A stretch of 64,000 nt of DNA from Sphingobium chungbukense. Lineage in GTDB: Bacteria > Pseudomonadota > Alphaproteobacteria > Sphingomonadales > Sphingomonadaceae. Shown one piece after another: positions 55,979-63,169 of this stretch. The first letter of the stretch is position 1. Each line of letters opens with the position of its first letter. The stretch is taken from contig NZ_LBIC01000006.1 in assembly GCF_001005725.1 (NCBI RefSeq), forward strand, positions 186,001 to 250,000. Reading direction: 5' to 3'. The translations under genes were made by a program, and so were the position numbers. The notes beneath the pieces are model-generated. The model was not told the origin of the DNA. It made no database searches and saw only the letters and a list, made by a program, of their open reading frames with translations.

Positions 55979-56410
55979 GGACCTATCTTCACCTCTCATC
56001 TAGTATATCTATCCTTCAATCCCCACCCGTTCGTATTTTTTGATTGACGGGATCGATCGCATTTGACCCGATTTGCTGATCTTCAAAATGAATCTCGTCT
56101 CCATAAATCACGGAGCCATAAGGGTAAGATGACGATTTGCGATTGGCGATACCCGAAATTCATCCTTCCGGTTATCTATGAAATCTGGAATTGTTTCGGC
56201 CACCCGTCAGCGGGCGCCTGACACGTCGATGGGCGGGGAGAGTTTTATCACCATAAAGCCCACCACCGATCCCCAGTGGCCGACATGATCACCAGCCGGT
56301 GGACAAAATGATAAATGGCGTAAGCCCTGACCGCTAGATTGCCGCGGTCCCGGCTGACCATGATGATGCTCTGAATGATGAAGTGGACGGCCGCATCGAA
56401 TCGCGAAATA
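55979..56410. other. 432-bp intergenic region upstream of the extradiol dioxygenase
   Basis: It contains site E of the 30-bp pattern. The part next to the GntR gene (about 56248-56416, minus strand) reads as an open frame of about 55 codons with a protein-like composition but no start or recognisable match; I do not call a gene. The rest shows nothing. Confidence 0.55.
56126..56155 (-). promoter_or_regulatory. Conserved 30-bp regulatory pattern, site E
   Basis: On the minus strand: CGGGTATCGC, 14 bp, CATCTT. It ends 147 bp before ATG 55978 (126 bp before ATG 55999). It is the rightmost copy found and marks the edge of the presumed regulon. Confidence 0.65.
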
Positions 56411-57139
56411 TCATTGGACCGCGAACAGATCTTTCGCAGCTTCTCTCAGATGGCTCTTCGAGAGCGATTTGGCAAGATCCGCGTCGCGGCCCATGATCGC
56501 TTGAACCACAGCATGATGGTCAGCATGGTATCGGTGCCGCTGAGCAATGGTTAACTTCCGGCGCTTCAATTCCTTCCACGCAGGTTCGATGCGCGCGTTA
56601 TTGATCTCATGATAGATGTCCGCAAGCAGTCGATTTTTTGTGCTCAGCACGATCTGCATGTGGAGGAGCGCATCGATTTCTTCGAACGTTTCCAGTTCTT
56701 GCGCCAAATCCGCCTCGGCGAGATAGCGTTCCATGAGGTTGAGGTCTTCCCGCGTCGCCCGCACGGCGGCCATGGCGGCGGCAGTGGGCTCGATCATGGA
56801 ACGCACCTCCATGATCTCTACCGGGCTGGCGCGGCGAATGAAGTCCGTCAGCAACGATCGGCGTTCCGGTCGCAGGGGGCCCTCGCCTTCCTCCATCGCG
56901 AGATCCGAAGAGACATAGGAGCCGCGCCCGACGTGGCGAGTGATCTTCCCTTCCAACTCCAATATCTTGAGGCCCCGTCGCAAGGTGTTGCGCGACGCCC
57001 CCAATGTCTCGGCCAGTTCGCGCTCCGTCGGCAGACGGTCGCCAGGCAACCAGACGCGATCCCGGATATTCCGCTCGATCAGATCGATGATCGCCTGATC
57101 CGCGCTGCTCTTGCGCGCCAGGTGTGTCGGTCGGTGCAT
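56411..57139 (-). CDS. GntR family regulator, FadR/FCD type
   Basis: A 242-residue repressor-type protein: N-terminal winged HTH (PGDRLPTERELAETLGASRNTLRRGLKILELEGKI, wing GRGSYVSS) and an all-helical FCD effector domain with the expected metal-binding histidines (ADHHAVVQAI). GGAG precedes ATG 57139. It is divergent from glcDEF, and three ATTGGATC repeats lie in the shared promoter. By position it would respond to glycolate or another 2-hydroxy acid. Confidence 0.9.
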   Translation of the reverse strand: MHRPTHLARKSSADQAIIDLIERNIRDRVWLPGDRLPTERELAETLGASRNTLRRGLKILELEGKITRHVGRGSYVSSDLAMEEGEGPLRPERRSLLTDFIRRASPVEIMEVRSMIEPTAAAMAAVRATREDLNLMERYLAEADLAQELETFEEIDALLHMQIVLSTKNRLLADIYHEINNARIEPAWKELKRRKLTIAQRHRYHADHHAVVQAIMGRDADLAKSLSKSHLREAAKDLFAVQ

Positions 57140-57161
57140 GCCATATCTCCAGATCGGCCGC

Positions 57162-57190
57162 TTGACAGCAGGCCGATCCAGCCCTTACCA
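57162..57190 (+). promoter_or_regulatory. Candidate sigma-70-like promoter for glcDEF
   Basis: TTGACA at 57162-57167 is a perfect -35 box. A weak -10 (TACCAA at 57186-57191) lies 18 bp later. Transcription would then begin inside the ATTGGATC repeats, which suits repression. The -10 match is poor, so this is tentative. Confidence 0.4.
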
Positions 57191-57191
57191 A

Positions 57192-57230
57192 ATTGGATCA
57201 ATAATGCAAGAATTGGATCTACATTGGATC
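57192..57230 (+). promoter_or_regulatory. Three direct ATTGGATC repeats, candidate GntR operator
   Basis: ATTGGATC occurs at 57192-57199, 57212-57219 and 57223-57230, start spacings 20 and 11 bp, close to whole helical turns. The first copy extends to the near-palindrome ATTGGATCAAT. They lie between the GntR gene and the GlcD start and could bind two or more regulator dimers on one face of the DNA. Confidence 0.6.
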
Positions 57231-57243
57231 AGGAAACCGTCTC

Positions 57244-58734
57244 GTGCTGAAGATGCCCGCACCCGATGCGCTGGTGCTCGGCCGCCGGGAGGAGATCGTC
57301 GCAGCCCTGCGCGCCATCGTGCCCGGCGAGGGCGTGATTGCCCAGGCCGCGGCACTACGTCCCTATGAGAGCGACGGCCTGACCGCTTATCGCCAGCCGC
57401 CGATGGTCGTCGTCCTGCCCGAAACGGTGGCGCAGGTTTCAGCCATCCTTAGCTGGTGCCATGCGCAGGGGGTGAAGGTGGTGCCCCGCGGCGCGGGCAC
57501 ATCGCTGTCCGGCGGCGCGCTGCCGCTGGCGGACGCGGTGCTGATGGGTATGGGCAAGTTCAACCGCGTGGTGGAGGTCGATTATAACAACCGCCTGGCC
57601 ATCGTGCAGCCGGGCGTTACCAATCTCGCCATTACGCGCGCGGTCGAAGAGCGCGGCTTTTACTACGCGCCCGATCCGTCGAGCCAGATCGCCTGCACCA
57701 TCGGCGGCAATGTCGCGGAGAATTCCGGCGGGGTCCATTGCTTGAAATACGGCCTGACCACCAACAACGTGCTGGGCATAGAGATGGTGACGATGGCGGG
57801 CGAAGTACTGCGCTTGGGCGGCCGGCATCTGGACCCCGCCGGGTTGGACCTGCTGGGCGTGATGGTCGGGTCCGAGGGACTGCTGGGCATCGTCACCGAA
57901 GTCACTGTCCGCATCCTGCCGCGCTCGGAGACGGCGCGCGCCATGCTGGTCGGCTTTCCCTCCGTCGAGAGCGCGGGCCAGTGCGTCGCCGACATCATCG
58001 CTGAAGGGATCATTCCCGCCGGCATGGAGATGATGGACCGCCCCGCCATCCATGCCGCCGAAGCCTTTGTGAAAGTCGGCTACCCGCTCGACGTGGAAGC
58101 GTTGCTGATCGTCGAGCTGGACGGTCCCGCCGCAGAATGCGACCATCTGATCGAGGAGATCGCACGGATTTCCGGCCTAAACGGCGCGATGACCTCCCGC
58201 ATCTCCACCAGTGAGGAGGAACGCGCAGCCTTCTGGGCTGGGCGCAAGGCCGCCTTCCCCGCGGTGGGCCGCCTCTCGCCCGACTATTATTGCATGGACG
58301 GCACCATCCCCCGCCGCCGCCTGCCCGAAGTGCTGCGACGCATGGCGGAACTGTCGGAGCAGCATGGGCTGGGCGTCGCCAATGTCTTTCACGCGGGCGA
58401 CGGCAATCTCCACCCGCTGATCCTCTATGACGCCAACAAACCGGGCGAACTGGAACGGGCGGAAGAGTTCGGCAACGACATCCTCCGCCTCTGCGTGGAG
58501 GTGGGGGGCGTGCTGACCGGCGAACATGGCGTGGGAGTCGAGAAGCGCGACCTGATGCCGGAGATGTTCAGCCAGACCGACCTCGACCATCAGCAGCGCA
58601 TCAAATGCGCCTTCGACCCCGAACTGCTGCTCAATCCGGGCAAGGTGTTCCCGACCCTGCACCGCTGCGCGGAACTGGGCCGGATGCACGTCCACCGGGG
58701 CGAAGTCCCCTTCCCCGAACTGCCGCGGTTCTGA
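57244..58734 (+). CDS. glcD: Glycolate oxidase subunit GlcD (FAD-linked)
   Basis: A 496-residue FAD-binding PCMH protein that oxidises glycolate (or D-lactate-type 2-hydroxy acids) to the 2-oxo acid. FAD contacts PRGAGTSLSGGALP, PDPSSQIACTIGGNVAENSGG, and the C-terminal GDGNLHPLILYD and TGEHGVGVEKR are diagnostic. The start is GTG 57244 with AGGA about 11 bp upstream, or ATG 57253. First of three packed genes making a membrane-associated complex. Confidence 0.92.
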   Translation: MLKMPAPDALVLGRREEIVAALRAIVPGEGVIAQAAALRPYESDGLTAYRQPPMVVVLPETVAQVSAILSWCHAQGVKVVPRGAGTSLSGGALPLADAVLMGMGKFNRVVEVDYNNRLAIVQPGVTNLAITRAVEERGFYYAPDPSSQIACTIGGNVAENSGGVHCLKYGLTTNNVLGIEMVTMAGEVLRLGGRHLDPAGLDLLGVMVGSEGLLGIVTEVTVRILPRSETARAMLVGFPSVESAGQCVADIIAEGIIPAGMEMMDRPAIHAAEAFVKVGYPLDVEALLIVELDGPAAECDHLIEEIARISGLNGAMTSRISTSEEERAAFWAGRKAAFPAVGRLSPDYYCMDGTIPRRRLPEVLRRMAELSEQHGLGVANVFHAGDGNLHPLILYDANKPGELERAEEFGNDILRLCVEVGGVLTGEHGVGVEKRDLMPEMFSQTDLDHQQRIKCAFDPELLLNPGKVFPTLHRCAELGRMHVHRGEVPFPELPRF

Positions 58735-58736
58735 CC

Positions 58737-59906
58737 ATGCACCATCAACCCACGAGCGCGGACGACCTTGCCGCGATCATAACCGACGCCGCCGCGCGGG
58801 GCGCACGCTGCGAGATACGCGGCGGCGGCAGCAAGGCCGGCATGGGCGCGCCGCGCGATGCGGAGGTCATCGACATGCGCGGCTTTACCGGCGTGGTCGA
58901 TTATGATCCGCCCGAACTGGTGTTGACTGTCCGTGCGGGCACGCCCCTCGCCGAGGTGCAGCGGCTGATCGCGGGAGAAGGGCAGATGCTGGCCTTCGAA
59001 CCCTTTGACCATGGCCCGTTGCTGGGCGGGGAGCTGGGACAGGCGACGATCGGCGGCGTGGTGGCCGCCGGTGTCGCCGGGCCGCAACGCCTGACCATGG
59101 GCGGCGCGCGCGACCATCTTCTCGGCGTCACCGCCGTCTCTGGCCGGGGCGAGCGGTTCGTGGCGGGGGCAAAGGTGGTGAAGAACGTCACCGGATACGA
59201 CCTGCCCAAACTGATGGCGAACAATTGGGGCCGTCTGGCGGCAATGACCGAACTGACGCTGAAAGTCCTTCCCCGCCCGCGCGCGACCAGTACCATGGTC
59301 CTGGAGGGCCTCGACCATATCGCCGCCGTCCGCGCCATGGCCTGCGCCATGGGCAGCCATGCGGAGATCGGCGCGGCGGCGCACCTTCCCGGCGCGGAGG
59401 GGCGGCGTGCGCTGACGCTGCTGAGGGTTCAGGGCTTCGCGCCTTCTGTCACCGCGCGCTGCGCGATCTTACCCGACCTGCTGCGCGATCATGGCGCGGC
59501 GCGGTTGCTGCCGGAGGAGAAGGCCGCAGCGTTGTGGGATGCCGTGCGCGATGTAACGCCGCTGGCCGACGCGCCGACATTGTGGCGGATCAGCTTGCCA
59601 CCCTTCTCCACGCCCGCGCTGCTCGACCGTTTCGCGCTACTCGGCGCGCGCTGGCTGTTGGACTGGGCAGGCGGGCTGGTCTGGCTCGCCCATGACGGCG
59701 ATGCGACCGAGATACGAAGCGCCGCCGCGATGGCGGGGGGCCACGCCATGCTCATCCGCGCACCGGAGCCGATCCGTGCCGCTATTCCCATGCAGCACCC
59801 CCGCCAGAGCGGCGTCGCCGCGCTGGAGGCGCGGGTGCGCCGCTCCTTCGATCCCGCCGGTGTCTTTGAGACCGGACGCTTTCTGGACATGCCCCATGCG
59901 GACTGA
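58737..59906 (+). CDS. glcE: Glycolate oxidase subunit GlcE
   Basis: A 389-residue second FAD-binding subunit, with EIRGGGSKAGMGAP, LVLTVRAGTPLAEVQ and GAKVVKNVTGYDLPKLM. Start ATG 58737 is two bases after the glcD stop. The frame open upstream is a shadow of glcD. Its end overlaps glcF by 11 bases, implying coupled translation and stoichiometric assembly. Confidence 0.9.
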   Translation: MHHQPTSADDLAAIITDAAARGARCEIRGGGSKAGMGAPRDAEVIDMRGFTGVVDYDPPELVLTVRAGTPLAEVQRLIAGEGQMLAFEPFDHGPLLGGELGQATIGGVVAAGVAGPQRLTMGGARDHLLGVTAVSGRGERFVAGAKVVKNVTGYDLPKLMANNWGRLAAMTELTLKVLPRPRATSTMVLEGLDHIAAVRAMACAMGSHAEIGAAAHLPGAEGRRALTLLRVQGFAPSVTARCAILPDLLRDHGAARLLPEEKAAALWDAVRDVTPLADAPTLWRISLPPFSTPALLDRFALLGARWLLDWAGGLVWLAHDGDATEIRSAAAMAGGHAMLIRAPEPIRAAIPMQHPRQSGVAALEARVRRSFDPAGVFETGRFLDMPHAD

Positions 59907-61227
59907 CTTCTCGCTTGAGCAACTGGCCGACCCCGCCACCGCGACCGCAGAGGCCGTGATCCGCAAATGCGTCCATTGCGGCTTCTGCACCGCGACCTGC
60001 CCGACCTACGTGCTATTGGGCGACGAGTTGGATAGCCCTCGCGGCCGTATCTACCTGATGCAGAACATGCTGGAGCAGGAAGCGACGCCGACACCCGATG
60101 TCGTCAAGCATATCGACCGCTGCCTGTCCTGCCTGTCCTGCATGACGACCTGCCCGTCCGGCGTGAACTACATGCACCTCGTCGATCATGCCCGCGCTTA
60201 TATTCAGGAGCGTTACCGGCGACCATTGCGGGAACGGCTGATGCGCGGCCTGCTTGCCGCCGTGCTGCCCAATCCCGGACGCTTCCGTTTCGCTCTCGCC
60301 CTCGCCCGGCTGGCGCGGCCCATGACGCCGCTACTGGACCGGATCGGGGCGCTGAAGCCGATGGCCGCCATGCTGGCGCTGGCCCCGCGCAGAACCGCCC
60401 CTGCCCCCTCCCGCACGCCCTCTGCACCACCGTCGCCAAGGGGCCGAGTCGCCCTGCTGCAAGGCTGCGCCGAGCCGATATTGAAACCCGAAATCCGCGC
60501 CGCCACCGTTCGCGTCCTCAACCGCGCAGGCTATGCCGTGACCTTCGTGGCCGGTGAGCAATGCTGCGGCGCGCTCGTCCACCATATGGGCCGGGAAGAG
60601 GCCGCGTTGGAGGCCGCCCGCAACAATGTCGACGCCTGGACGCGGGAAATGGAAGGCGACGGACTCGACGCGATCCTCATCACCGCCTCTGGCTGCGGCA
60701 CGACGATCAAGGATTATGGCCACATGCTGCGCCTCGACCCCGCCTATGCGGAAAAGGCGGCGCGCATATCCGCCATCGCCAGCGACATCAGCGAGTTTCT
60801 CGACGCGGTCGACCTGCCCGTCGGCGACGGGCGGGGGCTGTCCGTCGCCTATCACGCCGCCTGTTCGCTTCAGCATGGTCAGAAAGTCACCCAAGCGCCC
60901 CAGCGGCTCCTCACGCGCGCGGGTTATGCGGTGCGCACGCCGCAAGAGGCGCATCTATGTTGCGGATCGGCAGGGACGTACAACATCCTCCAGCCCGTCA
61001 TCGCCGGACAGCTAGGGGATCGCAAAGTCGCCAATCTCGCCCGCCTGAAGGCGGATGTGATCGCCACGGGCAATATCGGCTGCGCAATGCAGATCGGGGT
61101 GAGATCTTCCACGCCCGTCGTGCACAGCATCGAACTCATCGACTGGGCGACGGGAGGTCCAGCTCCCCGCGCCCTCGCTTCCCTCATTCCCCCAGCCGGA
61201 GGTCGACTCCATGGCGCGCCTCGCTGA
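59896..61227 (+). CDS. glcF: Glycolate oxidase iron-sulfur subunit GlcF
   Basis: A 443-residue protein with two 4Fe-4S ferredoxin motifs, CVHCGFCTATCPTY and CLSCLSCMTTCPSG, then two cysteine-rich CCG domains (GEQCCGALVHHMG and HLCCGSAGTYN). It passes electrons from GlcDE to the quinone pool. I start at ATG 59896 where MRTDFSLEQLADP precedes the clusters. Confidence 0.92.
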   Translation: MRTDFSLEQLADPATATAEAVIRKCVHCGFCTATCPTYVLLGDELDSPRGRIYLMQNMLEQEATPTPDVVKHIDRCLSCLSCMTTCPSGVNYMHLVDHARAYIQERYRRPLRERLMRGLLAAVLPNPGRFRFALALARLARPMTPLLDRIGALKPMAAMLALAPRRTAPAPSRTPSAPPSPRGRVALLQGCAEPILKPEIRAATVRVLNRAGYAVTFVAGEQCCGALVHHMGREEAALEAARNNVDAWTREMEGDGLDAILITASGCGTTIKDYGHMLRLDPAYAEKAARISAIASDISEFLDAVDLPVGDGRGLSVAYHAACSLQHGQKVTQAPQRLLTRAGYAVRTPQEAHLCCGSAGTYNILQPVIAGQLGDRKVANLARLKADVIATGNIGCAMQIGVRSSTPVVHSIELIDWATGGPAPRALASLIPPAGGRLHGAPR

Positions 61228-61372
61228 TGCGATCGGCAAGGCAGCAGGCGCGCTCGCCCCTTGACCTCTGGAGCCGCAAGATCGCCGACATGGCGGCGGA
61301 GCATCGAGCAACTGGAGATCGCTTTCGACGCATGGCATTAGGCGTGGGTCGCAGGGATCGGCCGACGGAGGC

Positions 61373-62002
61373 CTATCGCGTCAGCCCATGCGCATCGCGG
61401 ACAGCCGCCACGGCGAGGTGGTAGAGCTGCTCGGAGTCCTCCGCGCTGCCGATCAGCTTGCGAAGCTCAAGGCTCACCACACCGTGCATCGCCGCCCACA
61501 GCAGATAGCTGATCCTGCTGGCTTCTCCGGCCCGGTCCGGGACAAGACAGAGCCTGACCGTGTCGCGCAGCGTGGCGAAACTGGTCCATGCCTGGCGCCG
61601 GCTTTCGATCGGCGCCTCCCAGGCCCGGCCGAGATCGCCGAACATGACATTGTAGAGCGCGGCTTCGCTCAGCGCGAAGGCGCGATAGGCGCTGATCAGC
61701 TTGTCCAGCCGAAGAAACGGATCCTGAACTTCCCCATGCGCCTGGAAAGCGCCAGTCAGGCCGGCGAAGCTGTGGAGATAAAGGGCGTTGAACAACCCGT
61801 CCTTGCCGCCGAAATGGGTGTAGATCATCTTCGTCGATGCGTTGACCGTTTCGGCTACGCGCCGAACGGTCAACGCCGATGGCCCCTCCTCGCTCAACAC
61901 CACCGCGGCGGCGGCCAACAAGGAAGCGCGGGCGTCCGTCTCCATGGCCGCACGCGCGGCCCGGACATCACCCAGACGCCTGACTTCCGGAGCAGAGCTC
62001 AT
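61373..62002 (-). CDS. TetR family transcriptional regulator
   Basis: A 209-residue TetR protein: HTH in LTVRRVAETVNASTKMIYTHFGGKDGLFNALY near residues 45-70 and a helical ligand domain. Its start overlaps the stop of the NMO-like gene by four bases (ATGA), so the two are co-transcribed and it probably controls their shared promoter upstream of 63000. The inducer is unknown. Confidence 0.9.
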   Translation of the reverse strand: MSSAPEVRRLGDVRAARAAMETDARASLLAAAAVVLSEEGPSALTVRRVAETVNASTKMIYTHFGGKDGLFNALYLHSFAGLTGAFQAHGEVQDPFLRLDKLISAYRAFALSEAALYNVMFGDLGRAWEAPIESRRQAWTSFATLRDTVRLCLVPDRAGEASRISYLLWAAMHGVVSLELRKLIGSAEDSEQLYHLAVAAVRDAHGLTR

Positions 62003-63000
62003 GCCAGGGCGGGTTCCATATCGGCCGCGCCTATCAACCCACCCAGGCGCTGCCGGATCAGCACTTCAGCATCCGCCATGATCCGGCCGATCAACTCCGC
62101 ACAACTCGGAATATCGTGGATCAGACCGACAGCCATGCCGCAGCTCCAGGCACCAGCGTCCATATCACCATCGACCATCACCTTGGGATAGACGCCCGCG
62201 ACGAGATCGTGAATGTCGTCGATCGTCAGGCTGTCGCCCTTCTCGCGCTCGATCTCGATAAGCTTGGCCACGTTCGAATTGTTCAACACCCGCTCGGTAT
62301 TGCGCAAGGACCGCATGATCAGCCGCGTGTCGGTCTCGGTCGCTTCCAGCAGGGCTTTCTTGACATTTGCGTGGACCGGAGCCTCCTGCGTCGCCAGGAA
62401 ACGGGTGCCCATGTTGATGCCGTCCGCGCCCAGCGCCAGCGCTGCGACCAGGCTGCGCGCGTCGGCCATGCCACCGGACGCCAGAAACGGAATGCTTAGC
62501 CGATCGGCCGCGCTGGGCAGCAGGATCATGTTCGGGATGTCATCCTCACCGGGATGGCCACCGCATTCGAAACCGTCGACGCTCACGGCGTCGCACCCGA
62601 TCGATTCAGCCTTCAGCGCGTGCCGCACCGACGTACATTTGTGGATGACTGTTATACCTGCCGATTTAAGGGCGGGCATATAGGCTTCCGGGCTTCGGCC
62701 GGCCGTTTCTACGATCCGCACGCCGCCTTCCGCGATCGCCTGAATATATTCGGGGTAGGGCGGCTTGCTGAAGGTCGGCAGGAAGGTCAGGTTCACGCAG
62801 AACGGCTTGTCAGTCATATCGCGACAGCGCGCGATTTCACGGGCCAGCAACTCCGGCGTTCGTTGGGTGAGGCCGGTGATCGTGCCCAGGCCGCCCGCAT
62901 TGGAGACGGCTGCGGCGAGTTCGGCCAATCCGACGAAATGCATGCCGCCCTGCATGATTGGCTGCTCGATACCGAAAAGCTTGGTTATTCGCGTCTGCAC
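61999..63000 (-). CDS. Nitronate monooxygenase-like FMN enzyme (paralogue)
   Basis: A 333-residue FMN barrel, closely related along its length to the gene at 18702 (MQTRITKLFGI, VNLTFLP, DGFECGGHPGEDD, LALGADGINMGTRF). The start is GTG 63000 behind GGGAGAG. The operon with a TetR regulator suggests inducible detoxification or a reductase step on an unsaturated compound. The extra ten C-terminal residues distinguish it from the first copy. Confidence 0.88.
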   Translation of the reverse strand: MQTRITKLFGIEQPIMQGGMHFVGLAELAAAVSNAGGLGTITGLTQRTPELLAREIARCRDMTDKPFCVNLTFLPTFSKPPYPEYIQAIAEGGVRIVETAGRSPEAYMPALKSAGITVIHKCTSVRHALKAESIGCDAVSVDGFECGGHPGEDDIPNMILLPSAADRLSIPFLASGGMADARSLVAALALGADGINMGTRFLATQEAPVHANVKKALLEATETDTRLIMRSLRNTERVLNNSNVAKLIEIEREKGDSLTIDDIHDLVAGVYPKVMVDGDMDAGAWSCGMAVGLIHDIPSCAELIGRIMADAEVLIRQRLGGLIGAADMEPALA

Positions 63001-63169
63001 GATGCTCTCCCTGATGACTCGGAAACGTTGTTACCATCGAATACATTGTTTCTTATTCCATTGCAACCCGACCAAATGGCATCAAGGCGCTCGTTCATCG
63101 TTGGGCATGTGGCGATCAGGGTCAGGGTGGTTTTTTCGCGCTTTCCGGCAAGTTCAAGAGAACTGCGTC

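Noticed and set aside
56248..56416. About 55-codon open frame on the minus strand next to the GntR gene, with hydrophobic and Trp-rich content
   Set aside because: No start codon with ribosome site in a useful position and no family recognised; it may be a decayed remnant but this cannot be supported.
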